From positions 88,233-152,232 of the forward strand of contig CACWJY010000002.1 in NCBI GenBank assembly GCA_902761355.1: a DNA stretch of 64,000 nucleotides. The letters are read 5' to 3'. Positions 24,056 to 33,332 of this stretch are shown one piece after another (the stretch's first letter is position 1; each line of letters begins with the position of its first letter). Below the pieces are notes generated by a model that saw nothing but the letters and a program-made list of their open reading frames with translations, made no database searches and was not told the DNA's origin. Position numbers and translations under genes: made by a program. This DNA is from Fibrobacter succinogenes (lineage in GTDB: Bacteria > Fibrobacterota > Fibrobacteria > Fibrobacterales > Fibrobacteraceae).

Positions 24056-25617
24056 TATTCCGAAACTTTTTTGTAGCGAATATAATCAATCTTTCCGGCA
24101 AAGAATCTTCGTTCATGAGATCCCTGATACATAGCATCATAACCAATTCCCAAACCGTATTTTATATCCGAGATATCCCCATGGAACAAGGCTGCAACGC
24201 TAGGTTTTTCGTCCAAGGTAACATCCAAAGCGATACTTGACATGCCGGGTATTGTTGATTCAGACGAGTAAAAACTCACCTGAACAACATGCCATTCATT
24301 CAGTGTTATTTCGCCCACTTTTTCAACGACCCAATCACGAGTATCATCATCCGCATCACGATAATGGAACGTCACGTTAGAACCATCGAGGCGTATTTGC
24401 CAGCCATCAACACTAGATCCTGGAGGTTCAGCGACAAATATGTTGCTGATGTCTCCTTCCGATGTAGCCATAAAGCGGACTTCAACAACGAACCCATTGC
24501 TTTTAAAGACATCGTTCAGCGGAATAAGCAAGCCATTCGATCCATTTAAAACAAGGCTTCCACATTCAGCCGTTACTGGAGCAACCCTGTCGTCTATATA
24601 GGCATTGTTCTTTCCAAAATAATCACGTCCCAAGTCAGTGGGAATGTTAAATTCATAAGCGACATCATAGCCTTCCAAAGAGGCCGTGCTGACGGCATCA
24701 TCACAAGCAAGTTCACTTGCATTTGCTGCTACAACCTTATCTTTCTTATAATGAGCAACATTATACCAATCTAAAATGTTCTCATCCGAAAGAGCTTCCG
24801 AACTGGACGAGCTTTCGAGATCTGGAACAACTTCGACATCATTAAATTCCTTACACATGTCAATGAATCCATTCGCCAGATTAAGATAATCGGATTCACT
24901 CAAGTTGTCTGCCGTGGCAATCACGGTCGAAGTACCACATTCCACACTCTTATACGAGGCATCTTTTTTGTAATTTTCACAGGCAAGTTCAAGGGCGGCC
25001 TTTCTATTAAATTCAACCCTTTGGGTTAAGACGCCATCTTTATATTCAATCGTCGTTAAAGTATAGACATCGCCCCCCTCAAGGGCTTCAAATTGTAGAG
25101 GATTCTTAGAAGAAAGCACATGGCAATAATCCCGAGCACTACGATTCCCAGGATTCAACATGCTCGAACTCGACAAAGGCAAAGAAATGCTAGACATATT
25201 CGCTGCACTAGAAGACGATTCTATTTCATAAGCATGTTCGCAATCGTCTGCAAACTCATTCATCAAAGAATCATAGTCCGCCCTAGTCATTTCTGCTTTT
25301 CCAACGGCAATAATAGAATTGGCATTACATATTACCGAGCCATAATCAGAATCGCTTTTATATATCGAACAAGCCTCTTTTAACGCAGCCGAATTTTCAA
25401 ATTCCACCGTTTCAACAAGCAAGTTTTCGTCAAACGAAAAGGAACTCTTGCTAAAGAAACCATCTTCTACAGATTCAATCACCAGTGGATCTTTTTTAAC
25501 GACCTTACAATAATTACGCCCGGCACCCTGAGCGCTACTCGACGAGCTGTCACCACACCCAATCAGGCACAAAGACTGCAATGCAAATATACCGGCAACA
25601 ATCCCTGCTTTTTTCAT
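24055..25617 (-). CDS. Lipoprotein with duplicated Cys domain and LamG-like domain
   Basis: A 520-residue surface lipoprotein. The signal ends in LIGC (Cys at about 21) followed by SSSSS. Two related units of about 100 residues follow (about 35-135 and 160-265); both run from a YC(K/H)V start through VEFN or VEFE, a conserved AC at mid-unit, a VIC or VEC string and a final DC or MC, so an internal duplication with conserved Cys is clear. A Ser linker precedes a C-terminal LamG/concanavalin-like beta-sandwich (about 285-520: FVVEVRFMATSEGDISNIF, WQIRLDGSNVTFHYRD), likely for carbohydrate binding. The ATG at 25617 has AGGAGG upstream. Its stop overlaps the trmO start. Confidence 0.75.
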   Translation of the reverse strand: MKKAGIVAGIFALQSLCLIGCGDSSSSSAQGAGRNYCKVVKKDPLVIESVEDGFFSKSSFSFDENLLVETVEFENSAALKEACSIYKSDSDYGSVICNANSIIAVGKAEMTRADYDSLMNEFADDCEHAYEIESSSSAANMSSISLPLSSSSMLNPGNRSARDYCHVLSSKNPLQFEALEGGDVYTLTTIEYKDGVLTQRVEFNRKAALELACENYKKDASYKSVECGTSTVIATADNLSESDYLNLANGFIDMCKEFNDVEVVPDLESSSSSEALSDENILDWYNVAHYKKDKVVAANASELACDDAVSTASLEGYDVAYEFNIPTDLGRDYFGKNNAYIDDRVAPVTAECGSLVLNGSNGLLIPLNDVFKSNGFVVEVRFMATSEGDISNIFVAEPPGSSVDGWQIRLDGSNVTFHYRDADDDTRDWVVEKVGEITLNEWHVVQVSFYSSESTIPGMSSIALDVTLDEKPSVAALFHGDISDIKYGLGIGYDAMYQGSHERRFFAGKIDYIRYKKVSE

Positions 25618-25734
25618 AATAGCCAATTCCTCCTAAACGATACGGATATCAATTATGCAAAATATACTCTTTTTGTCGCATCTTCTCAACGGCAAAAGAG
25701 ACCACCAATGTTCATTTTTTTAAATTTGGGCACG

Positions 25735-26802
25735 ATGAAAGACAAAGCACAAAAACTGATTGAAAAGTATGAGGAACTGGAATCGGAACTCGGAAATCCG
25801 GACGTTCTCGCTGACCAGGCTCGTTACAACAAGATTCATAAGCAGTATAAGGGTATCGAAAAGGCTGTACTCAAGGCCAAAGAATACCTGCAGATGCTGA
25901 ACGACCAGGAAGAATGGAAGGCCGCCCTTGGCGATTCCGACCCCGAAATGGTCGCAATGGCAAAGTCAGAACTTTCCGACATCGAAAAGAAGTTGCCGGT
26001 TATTACCGACGAGCTCCAGATTTTGATGGTCCCGAAGGATCCGTGGGATTACCGCAACGCAACACTCGAAATTCGCGGCGGTACCGGCGGTGACGAATCC
26101 GCACTGTTTGCAGGGGACCTTTTCCGCATGTACCAAGGCTACTGCAGCCGCATGGGTTGGAAGATGACCATCCAGGATGCGAGCGAAGGCACCGTGGGCG
26201 GCTACAAAGAAATCCGCGTGTTCATTGAAGGCGACAGCGTATATGGAACGCTCAAGTTCGAAAGCGGCGTGCACCGCGTGCAGCGCGTACCCGAGACAGA
26301 AACACAGGGGCGCGTACATACGTCTGCAGCAACAGTTGCCATTTTGCCCGAAGCCGAAGAAGTCGACGTGGAAATCCGCGAAGCCGACATTCACATGGAC
26401 ACCTACCGTTCTTCGGGTGCAGGCGGTCAGTACATCAACAAGACGGACTCCGCCGTGCGACTCACCCACATTCCGACAGGCGTGGTGGTGAGTTGCCAGA
26501 CCGAACGTAGCCAGTTGCAAAACCGTTTGCACGCCATGGAAATGCTCCGTTCCAAGATTCTTGATGCCGTAATCGCGAAAAAAGAACAGGAAGAAGCAGC
26601 CAGCCGTAAGGCCCTCGTGGGCACCGGCGACCGTTCCGCCAAGATTCGCACTTACAACTACCCGCAAAACCGCGTCACAGACCACCGCATCGGACTGACG
26701 CTGTATAATTTGGACAAAGTTGTCACTGGAGAACTCGACGAAATCATCAACGGACTCCAGATGGCCAACGCTCAGGAAAAGCTCGGGAAGTTTAACGCTT
26801 AA
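25735..26802 (+). CDS. prfA: Peptide chain release factor 1
   Basis: RF1 ends translation at UAA and UAG codons. The 355-residue protein has the catalytic GGQ in RSSGAGGQYINKTDSAV, preceded by the bacterial RF1 domain order (N-terminal helices, then RGGTGGDESALFAGDLFRMY). The codon-recognition loop is in the region HRVQRVPETETQGRVHTS. The ATG at 25735 (MKDKAQKLIEKYEELE) aligns with typical RF1 N-termini; an ATG at 25708 is in frame and has AAAGAG upstream, so a 9-residue extension is possible. prmC, whose product methylates the GGQ glutamine, starts 8 bp after the stop. Confidence 0.95.
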   Translation: MKDKAQKLIEKYEELESELGNPDVLADQARYNKIHKQYKGIEKAVLKAKEYLQMLNDQEEWKAALGDSDPEMVAMAKSELSDIEKKLPVITDELQILMVPKDPWDYRNATLEIRGGTGGDESALFAGDLFRMYQGYCSRMGWKMTIQDASEGTVGGYKEIRVFIEGDSVYGTLKFESGVHRVQRVPETETQGRVHTSAATVAILPEAEEVDVEIREADIHMDTYRSSGAGGQYINKTDSAVRLTHIPTGVVVSCQTERSQLQNRLHAMEMLRSKILDAVIAKKEQEEAASRKALVGTGDRSAKIRTYNYPQNRVTDHRIGLTLYNLDKVVTGELDEIINGLQMANAQEKLGKFNA

Positions 26803-26810
26803 GGTAATCC

Positions 26811-27689
26811 ATGCCACAGATGACTGTACTTGAAATTTTGAACCGCACCAAGGTCTTCTTCGAGAAGAAGGGGGTTCCCGATGCGCGGTTAGACGCAGAG
26901 TACATCATTAGCCACGGGCTCGGCATGAAGAGCCGCATGGATATTTACCTAAACTTCGAAAAGCCGCTCACCGCAGCAGAACTCGACACGCTCCGTCCGC
27001 TAGTGGCACGCCGTGCAAATCGTGAACCCCTGCAGCACATCATTGGCGACACGAGTTTCCGCGGTTTTATCATCAAGTGCGATATGCGGGCGCTGGTCCC
27101 GCGCCCCGAAACCGAAGCTCTTGTCGACATGGCCAAGGACGCACTCAAGGGAAACGAGAACCCGTTTATCGTCGAAGTGGGCACGGGAACAGGGGCGATT
27201 TCGATTGCCTGCGCAAAAGAAATCGCCGGTGCGAAAGTGCTCGCCACGGACATTTCTGAAGAAGCCCTTTCGCTCGCCCGCGAAAATGCCGATGCAAACG
27301 AGCTGGGAGCAAACGCCGAAGGTTCAAATCTGGCTTTCGCTCAAGGCGACTTGCTCGACGCAGTCTCAACCGACACCAAAATTGATTGCCTCATCGCAAA
27401 CCTTCCCTACATTCCCGATAGCGAAAAGGGGAAGCTCCAGCCCGAAGTCGACAAATTCGACCCGGAACTTGCCCTCTACGGCGGTCCCGACGGACTAACA
27501 CTTGTACGTAAACTTCTGCAGCAAACCGAAGGCAAGCTCTCCATGGGCGCACCCATATTCCTTGAAATCGGCTCGGAACAAGCAGAAGTCCTCAAGGACG
27601 AAGCCACCAACTATCCATGGTTGGAATTTACCGGCATCCATAAGGATTACTGCGGCAACATCCGTTTTGTTAGCTACAAGAACAAGTAA
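26811..27689 (+). CDS. prmC: Release factor glutamine N5-methyltransferase
   Basis: PrmC methylates the GGQ glutamine of release factors with SAM. The 292-residue protein has an N-terminal helical domain (about 1-80), then a Rossmann fold with VEVGTGTGAISIACAKE (SAM-binding motif I, near residue 120) and the amino-group-binding NLPYIPDSEKG near 197, where most homologues have NPPY. The Leu for Pro change in that motif is a small oddity. It follows prfA with AAGG and a 8-bp gap, the common arrangement. Confidence 0.94.
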   Translation: MPQMTVLEILNRTKVFFEKKGVPDARLDAEYIISHGLGMKSRMDIYLNFEKPLTAAELDTLRPLVARRANREPLQHIIGDTSFRGFIIKCDMRALVPRPETEALVDMAKDALKGNENPFIVEVGTGTGAISIACAKEIAGAKVLATDISEEALSLARENADANELGANAEGSNLAFAQGDLLDAVSTDTKIDCLIANLPYIPDSEKGKLQPEVDKFDPELALYGGPDGLTLVRKLLQQTEGKLSMGAPIFLEIGSEQAEVLKDEATNYPWLEFTGIHKDYCGNIRFVSYKNK

Positions 27690-27699
27690 AAGAAAACCA

Positions 27700-27894
27700 T
27701 CACACGCCCACGGCACAGCCTAGGGCAGAAAGCACATAAGTTTCGCTTTCACCAGCGCGATAAAACGGCAACAGGGTTTCGTCGTCTACTAAAGAATCAT
27801 CAAATCCATTCAGCTGAAGTTGTTCGTCTATACGACGCTTGAAAGTTGAATAACCGGAATTCCAAAGAGTAACGCGTTCATATTCGTTATACAT
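27700..27894 (-). CDS. Hypothetical small protein, 64 aa
   Basis: A 64-residue soluble acidic protein (MYNEYERVTLWNSGYSTFKR to SALGCAVGV) of unknown function. A clear GAGG lies 6-7 nt before the ATG, and a TGTCAAA-A-TTTGACA inverted repeat lies 77 bp upstream, which supports a real, regulated gene. It converges on prmC with only a 10-bp gap. No family was recognised. Confidence 0.6.
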   Translation of the reverse strand: MYNEYERVTLWNSGYSTFKRRIDEQLQLNGFDDSLVDDETLLPFYRAGESETYVLSALGCAVGV

Positions 27895-27970
27895 TTTTTC
27901 CTCTAATCTTTAGAAAAACACACAAACGGACAAGTGCTTTTCTGTACAACGAAATATAGAACTATTCAGA

Positions 27971-27985
27971 TGTCAAAATTTGACA
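27971..27985. promoter_or_regulatory. Inverted repeat TGTCAAA-A-TTTGACA
   Basis: Perfect 7-bp arms around one base, in the gap between the 64-residue gene and rlpA. On the minus strand it contains TTGACA, so it may combine a -35 box with an operator for the 64-residue gene. Its half-sites (TGTCA/TGACA) resemble those of the palindrome at 14910-14925, in opposite orientation. A shared regulator is a guess. Confidence 0.35.
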
Positions 27986-28017
27986 TTCTAAAAACACTGT
28001 TTTTTACAGGAATTAGA

Positions 28018-28467
28018 TTATTCAATAACCGTCGCCGTCACGTACGCATGACCGACCTTATCAAGGCCAATCTTTTTACCGGCAGCAACGCTCAAATCCA
28101 AGATTCGGTCGCCTACATAAGGACCACGGTCATTCACACGGACCTCAACACTCTCACCGTTATCCCTACGAACCACCTTAAGCACCGTTCCAAACGGCAG
28201 CGTCTTATGGGCGCATGTATAATCGTTCTGATTAAAGGTTTCACCGCTAGCGGTCAGCTTTCCATGAAAGCCGGGACCATAATAACTAGCCTCGCCCTCA
28301 ATCTTGGTACCGATTTCAGCTTTTTCACCCGAAGCGTAATGTTTTCCAGGAAAACGCACATAGCCCTTGCGCGATGCAATCTTTGCGTTTCCGGCAGCGC
28401 ACCCATCCAAAAGCAAGGCGACAAGCACCGCCGCCACGACAGTCATTTTTCGACTATTCAAAATCAT
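28018..28467 (-). CDS. rlpA: RlpA-like septal lipoprotein
   Basis: A 149-residue lipoprotein with the double-psi beta-barrel of RlpA, a lytic transglycosylase or glycan-binding protein acting at the septum. The signal runs to LLLDGC. The domain shows GEASYYGPGFHGKLTASGE, CAHKTLPFGTVLKV, VEVRVNDRGPYVGDRILDLS and AGKKIGLDKVG in order. No SPOR domain follows, so it is the short form. The ATG at 28467 overlaps the end of the upstream TPR gene by 14 bp; a second ATG at 28446 would still give a signal peptide. Confidence 0.87.
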   Translation of the reverse strand: MILNSRKMTVVAAVLVALLLDGCAAGNAKIASRKGYVRFPGKHYASGEKAEIGTKIEGEASYYGPGFHGKLTASGETFNQNDYTCAHKTLPFGTVLKVVRRDNGESVEVRVNDRGPYVGDRILDLSVAAGKKIGLDKVGHAYVTATVIE

Positions 28468-30358
28468 ACATACTATTGTAAGTATTCTCAAGAATTTCGT
28501 CTTCTTGACTCTTGACTTCGGCCTTCTTTTCTTCGGGAGCCTTGTTTAAGCTTTCATAATATTGGGCAGACAGCTTATCCACATGAGCCTCGCTGCTCTT
28601 AACACGCTTACGCAAACGCTCCAGATCCTTATCGGTCAAAGTCAACCGGTTACTCATGAGCATTGCAGCCTGTTTGCCCCAAGGGGTCTGACCGTGCTTG
28701 TCACGGAGTTCCTTATACGTTTTAAAGGTGCTATCGATTCGTTCCGGATTCATCTGGAAATAAACCGCTTTCATGTAGAGAGCCTGAATCCCAGCCTGGG
28801 TTTCGGGATATTGCTGATACAGACTATCAAACTGCATAAAGGCACGCGCATAGGCAGAATCAACCAAATCCATCTGGTCTAAAGGCATTTCGGCAGCAAT
28901 CGTCCAAAGGCTTTCTGCTTCCATGTACTTTTCTTTTGCAATGTCTTCGTTAGTCTTTAAGGTTACTCGCATACCCAGGTTCTGCTGAGCCTGTTTTGCA
29001 TATTCCGTATCCGGATACTTCTCTATAATTTCCTTATAGATTTCTTCGGCCGCATCGGGATCATGCATAAATTCATCATAAATAAAGGCCTTGGCATAAA
29101 TAGCACGTAAGGTCTTAGCGCTATCGCCCGATTCCTTAATGACGTTATCTAGGCGCGTAATGGCACTATCCACCTCAGACAACTTGAACAAGAACAATTC
29201 TGCGATCAGGAACTCCGATTTAAAGAAGTTATCTACATTCGGAATAGAATCCTTGCGTTCTTTGTCATTTTGGTTGCGCATGGCAATCAAACGTCTCAGG
29301 GCATCACGACGCTCACGGCTTTCTTGCCCCCACTTACTGATGGTACGAGATATAAAGCTACTATCGTAATAGACGACCGCCTTGTCATAGTCAATCGTCT
29401 TATGCTGTTCGTAATCACCTAGACAGAAGTAACTACGCGAAGCCACCTCGGTACGCGGATATTCCGAATTCACCTTTTGTAGGATAATAATGGCGTCGGG
29501 GTAACGTTCACCGAGCATTGTCAACTCGCCAATTCGCACCAGGTAATCTGGCTGTTTCGACTCGTACTCAGGATTCTTGTAAAGTTCCTTATATTCATCG
29601 GCGGCTTGCAAATATTCTTTACGGTTAGCAAGGCACTCCGCCGCCTGTTCACCCGCCGTCTGCTGCTCGCGAGGGTTCAGTTCCTTAATTTCTTTTGCGG
29701 TATAATGTTCACGGGACTTGTCCCAGTTTTCTTTCTTAAAATACAGCCCCGCAAGTCTAAAGTGCGCCTTGCCACGCATAAAAGGCGTTCCCGCCGTATC
29801 GGCAAGCAAGGCTTCCAAAGAAGCAATAGCCTGGTCCGGAGCCTCGGACATTTCGTCCAAAAGCGACAGCAAGTTCAAACCCTGGAAATAATAAGGATGA
29901 TCCTTCGAGGCAATCACCGGTTCCAAGGCAAAGCGGCTGATATTGAATTCATGATTACGGTACAGACAATAGGCGCGCTGGTACTCTACCGCCTGCATCG
30001 AGTCATGGTCGGCAAAGTAGCGTTCAAATTCATCGTACTTGGTAATCGCCTTATTCCACTCATGCTTGTGGCGGAAAGATTCACCAATCAAGAAAACAGC
30101 TTCGGCCGTACGCTTTTTATTCTTGGGAAAACGTTCCAAGACGCGGGAGCCTTTTTCGATAATCTTGTCGTACTTAAGACGTTCCTCAGAACCCGGCAAC
30201 GAATTTTCGCTATCAGGGATGCTATCTAGTCGGGCAGCACGCAGTTCACCCGCCTGTTCATCTAGACGTTCCGCATTGAACATGTGGTTCAAATAGGCAC
30301 AGCAAGTACACCCCTCAAAAAAGAGGACGACTATAGCCAATGCCATAAAACGCAACAT
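28454..30358 (-). CDS. TPR-repeat outer-membrane lipoprotein
   Basis: A 634-residue lipoprotein with signal MLRFMALAIVVLFFEGC and a Cys pair after it. The body is helical with many TPR-like units, for example AEAVFLIGESFRHKHEWNKA, AKAFIYDEFMHDPDAAEEIY and IQALYMKAVYFQMNP. Similar long TPR lipoproteins act as assembly or envelope scaffolds (YfiO/BamD-like or gliding-type), but no specific match is claimed. The C-terminus is acidic. The start may be the ATG at 30358 or the one just upstream at 30361; there is no ribosome binding site and TATCTT lies 6 nt before 30361. It is followed by rlpA with a short overlap. Confidence 0.75.
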   Translation of the reverse strand: MLRFMALAIVVLFFEGCTCCAYLNHMFNAERLDEQAGELRAARLDSIPDSENSLPGSEERLKYDKIIEKGSRVLERFPKNKKRTAEAVFLIGESFRHKHEWNKAITKYDEFERYFADHDSMQAVEYQRAYCLYRNHEFNISRFALEPVIASKDHPYYFQGLNLLSLLDEMSEAPDQAIASLEALLADTAGTPFMRGKAHFRLAGLYFKKENWDKSREHYTAKEIKELNPREQQTAGEQAAECLANRKEYLQAADEYKELYKNPEYESKQPDYLVRIGELTMLGERYPDAIIILQKVNSEYPRTEVASRSYFCLGDYEQHKTIDYDKAVVYYDSSFISRTISKWGQESRERRDALRRLIAMRNQNDKERKDSIPNVDNFFKSEFLIAELFLFKLSEVDSAITRLDNVIKESGDSAKTLRAIYAKAFIYDEFMHDPDAAEEIYKEIIEKYPDTEYAKQAQQNLGMRVTLKTNEDIAKEKYMEAESLWTIAAEMPLDQMDLVDSAYARAFMQFDSLYQQYPETQAGIQALYMKAVYFQMNPERIDSTFKTYKELRDKHGQTPWGKQAAMLMSNRLTLTDKDLERLRKRVKSSEAHVDKLSAQYYESLNKAPEEKKAEVKSQEDEILENTYNSMYDFE

Positions 30359-30380
30359 CATGGTATAAAGATACAAAATT

Positions 30381-30395
30381 TGCGCCTTCGGCGCA
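30381..30395 (-). terminator. Short GC hairpin between the two TPR genes
   Basis: TGCGCC-GAA-GGCGCA on the minus strand, followed by AATTTTGTAT. It lies just after the 571-residue TPR gene stop and just before the next gene's presumed promoter. The stem is short, so it may be a weak terminator or processing site. Confidence 0.4.
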
Positions 30396-30407
30396 GTATT
30401 CAGGATT

Positions 30408-32123
30408 TTAGTACTGGTTCAGATACTTGCTATAATCGCAAAGTTTGAGTCCCGGCGGAAGAGCACTCTTGTCAAAACGAATCATGCGGACTTCGGCAGG
30501 CTTGCCCACCACGCGAGCAAGCATTTCAAAATTATCCTGGGTTTCCCACACAGCGGCATCCAAGACTAGTCCATCGCCACAATCCGTCTCGCCAGTACTG
30601 TTGCCAATACCCGAAATTCTAGAATTCTGTTTAAGCAGGCGTGTGAATATTTCGGGCGCGATCCCCAAGTGATTCGTCGTCGACGCCGAATCATAAACGA
30701 CAACATGCACTTCACGGAAATGATTCAATGAATCAAAGACAACCGTGTACGTATGCATGTAAGGGGCTATATAAAACGACTCCTGCCACACGTTGTTTGC
30801 AACCGGCCTAAAATTGCCAATCGAATATTTCTTAAAGAACTCTCTCGGGGTTGCACCGTAGCGAACAACATAATGTCCAAGCATCGTTGTAAAGTCATGC
30901 GAACTCGACGGCCCGGCGCTCTCACGCAGGCTATCCAAGGCACGATTCAGGTTTGCAGCCAGCCCGTCATTCTTGGCAATGGGGGCCGGGCGCGTAATGT
31001 TCGTTTCTTGAATACGCTGCTGAATTTCTGGATATTCAGGATCAGATTTTTGGATTTCTTGAAACTGCATCCGTGCGCGGTCAAACAGGCGTCCCTTCAT
31101 ATAGGCACGTCCTAAGGCTTCTCGCAACGGCAAATTCTCAGGATACTTTTCGACCAGAGGCTCCAAAATGTCGCAAGCGGTCTGCACGCGGTCCTGCGGC
31201 GAGAGCACCACCCCAGTTCCGGGGCCCGGCGGAGATTTTTCACCCAAAGTCGCGGCAGCTTCACGAGCCGGAGCAAAGTCAGGATCAAAGGCCAAGATGC
31301 GCTGATACAACTTTTCTGCGGCATCAAAGCGTCCCTGGTATTCATGCAGATACCCTTGCAACAGCAACAACTTTGCATCTACAGGATATTGAGCCAGCGA
31401 ATACTCTACAAGGGCAGAGCAGCTGTCAAGCTGTCCATTTTGATGGTAAAGTTCAGCAAGCAGTTCATAAGCCTTAGGCATTCCGCCCCCCGAAAGGCTA
31501 ACGACCGTTTTCAGTTCGTTTTCAGCCTGAACGCCCCTGCCATTGCGCATCAAGAGTTCACCGAGCCAAAGCCTGGCTTCGGGCAAGGCCGAAGATTTTT
31601 CGGCTGCAGCCTTGGCAAGTTCCAAAGCAGCCGTTTCGTTGCCCGACAGAAAAAGTGTACGGCTTTCTAGATAAGCAGAAATTCCAGAGCCCGGGAAACG
31701 TCCCTGCAACTTTCCAACTAGCAACGTAAGGCGGTCACGTTGGGAATCCGAAAGGTTCGGCATTTCAAACAAAGTATTCACTTCGCCCCAAACGGCCTGA
31801 TACAGATCCGGATACAAGACCACGACGCCGTCAAAAATTTCGAACGCCGAAACAAGGGCTCCACTTCGATACAGTTCCATCGCACGGCGCAATTCCGTTT
31901 GCGTCTGCACCGGCAACTTAGACATCTCGTCAGAAAAATCAGGAGCATCACCACGAAGCACGATAGACCCAGCCGGCAAACCGTACGGAATTCCACCGAC
32001 CACAATCTTGCTCGGTCCATAGTAGTCATAGACCTTAAAGCCCGCAAACGTGAGCAAGGCTCCACAGCACAGGACTAAAAATAAATATGCAGCCTTGCGG
32101 GCTGCCAAAGATGAATTCGCCAT
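30408..32123 (-). CDS. Membrane-anchored TPR protein
   Basis: A 571-residue protein with one N-terminal membrane segment (AYLFLVLCCGALLTFAGFKV, about 12-31) and a large periplasmic part. TPR-like helices span about 75-400 (ALVSAFEIFDGVVVLYPDLY, LLLLQGYLHEYQGRFDAAEK, REALGRAYMKGRLFDRARM). The last 150 residues form a separate mixed domain (EFFKKYSIGNFRPVANNVWQ). The ATG at 32123 overlaps the sigma-factor stop as TAATG, which ties its translation to that gene. The role is unknown. Confidence 0.7.
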   Translation of the reverse strand: MANSSLAARKAAYLFLVLCCGALLTFAGFKVYDYYGPSKIVVGGIPYGLPAGSIVLRGDAPDFSDEMSKLPVQTQTELRRAMELYRSGALVSAFEIFDGVVVLYPDLYQAVWGEVNTLFEMPNLSDSQRDRLTLLVGKLQGRFPGSGISAYLESRTLFLSGNETAALELAKAAAEKSSALPEARLWLGELLMRNGRGVQAENELKTVVSLSGGGMPKAYELLAELYHQNGQLDSCSALVEYSLAQYPVDAKLLLLQGYLHEYQGRFDAAEKLYQRILAFDPDFAPAREAAATLGEKSPPGPGTGVVLSPQDRVQTACDILEPLVEKYPENLPLREALGRAYMKGRLFDRARMQFQEIQKSDPEYPEIQQRIQETNITRPAPIAKNDGLAANLNRALDSLRESAGPSSSHDFTTMLGHYVVRYGATPREFFKKYSIGNFRPVANNVWQESFYIAPYMHTYTVVFDSLNHFREVHVVVYDSASTTNHLGIAPEIFTRLLKQNSRISGIGNSTGETDCGDGLVLDAAVWETQDNFEMLARVVGKPAEVRMIRFDKSALPPGLKLCDYSKYLNQY

Positions 32124-32974
32124 TACCTTTCCAAAAAATCAGCCAATTTTTCTTTATGTTCCTTGCTCTTCTGTAGGCGGCGCAAGGTCTTATTCTTAAT
32201 CTGACGGACTCGTTCACGGCTCAGTTTCAAATCTTCGCCGATATCCTTAAGCGTCGTATCTTCTACAGTATCAAGCCCATAGAACATGCGAAGGATTTCT
32301 TCTTCTCGCTGCGGGAGCGCCGACAAGGTTTCTTGGATGAGCTTGCGGCGTTCATCCTTTTCCATGTCTTCGTCCTGATTACCGTCAGAGCCAAGAACAT
32401 CCATCAAGGTGCTGACCGATTCGCTCGTATTGGCGACTACATTGCTATCACCGATTGGGGCATCGAGCGAAATATCCACAATTTTTTCCATGACCTCGAC
32501 GATGTCCTTTTCGAAAGGAGCAAACTCGTCCATCGAAATAGTGCGGTCATAGTCACCGTCATTCTGCATTAGGGCTCGCTTAAAGCGATTGACCAATGCA
32601 AGCTTGTTAGGAGGAATTCGAACCGCCCCCACCTGTTCAAACAGGGCTTTCTGGATGGACTGACGAATCCACCACACAGCATAACTGATAAACTTGACAT
32701 CCTTCCCCATGTCAAAGCGTTTCGCAGCCTTGAACAGGCCCAGGTTTCCTTCATTGATCAAATCAAGAAGCGACAGACCACGTCCCTGATACTTGCGAGC
32801 CACGCTTACGACAAAACGGAGGTTTCCACGAATCAGACGCTGCAGGGCTGATTTACGAATTTCTTCGGTTTCTCCGTTCTTGACAATCGACAAAAGAGCC
32901 GACTCTTCTTGTGGAGTCAGTGTCGGGTATCGATTCAAATCCCGGAAATACAGCGCTTCGTTAGCATCACTCAT
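32123..32974 (-). CDS. RNA polymerase sigma-70 family factor (compact)
   Basis: A 283-residue sigma factor lacking the long N-terminal region 1 of primary sigmas. Region 1.2 (ALYFRDLNRYPTLTPQEE) starts the protein; region 2 (LRFVVSVARKYQGRGLSLLDLINEGNLGLF and the -10 recognition helix YAVWWIRQSIQKAL) is complete; region 3 is present; region 4 with its helix-turn-helix (LKDIGEDLKLSRERVRQIKN) is near the end. This is the layout of group 1 or 2 sigmas such as RpoS, or of compact primary sigmas. A second, clearly different copy is encoded at 56175-57029. Which is primary cannot be decided. It is followed by the two TPR genes and rlpA. Confidence 0.9.
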   Translation of the reverse strand: MSDANEALYFRDLNRYPTLTPQEESALLSIVKNGETEEIRKSALQRLIRGNLRFVVSVARKYQGRGLSLLDLINEGNLGLFKAAKRFDMGKDVKFISYAVWWIRQSIQKALFEQVGAVRIPPNKLALVNRFKRALMQNDGDYDRTISMDEFAPFEKDIVEVMEKIVDISLDAPIGDSNVVANTSESVSTLMDVLGSDGNQDEDMEKDERRKLIQETLSALPQREEEILRMFYGLDTVEDTTLKDIGEDLKLSRERVRQIKNKTLRRLQKSKEHKEKLADFLER

Positions 32975-33035
32975 AGTAACACATACCTTTGATTCTTTAA
33001 GGAAATTTCCTCACAGACAATCCAAATATGTCTTT

Positions 33036-33332
33036 TTACTTTATTTTCGTCAAGTTATATAACTTATCGTATGGGTAAATTCCCGAATTGTGGCCGTCAT
33101 CGAAAGAAAGACCCGCCGCATAACGACCAATAGACTGCACTTTTACAAGCTTAATATCCATTGGCACAGTAGAATCATCCAAAAGTTTTTCACCCGTATG
33201 TTCGTCAACGCACAAAGCACAGGGGCACGCAAGCCTTAAGTCTCGCACTAAGCAGGCACCACGCGTACCGTCGTTCCATTCAAAACCGAGACGACCATCC
33301 TTTGTCCTAAAAACTTTCTTGGGCTGGATCAT
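33036..33332 (-). CDS. DUF971 protein linked to Mrp
   Basis: A 98-residue protein of the DUF971 family (the N-terminal fold of gamma-butyrobetaine hydroxylases), often encoded beside Mrp. Visible strings are RTKDGRLGFEWNDGTRGAC, LRLACPCALCVDEHTGEKLL and YDKLYNLTKI. The CPCALC cluster could bind iron or an Fe-S cluster. The ATG at 33332 overlaps the end of mrp (ATGA) and has GAGGAGG upstream. A role in Fe-S delivery is inferred from the neighbour. Confidence 0.85.
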   Translation of the reverse strand: MIQPKKVFRTKDGRLGFEWNDGTRGACLVRDLRLACPCALCVDEHTGEKLLDDSTVPMDIKLVKVQSIGRYAAGLSFDDGHNSGIYPYDKLYNLTKIK

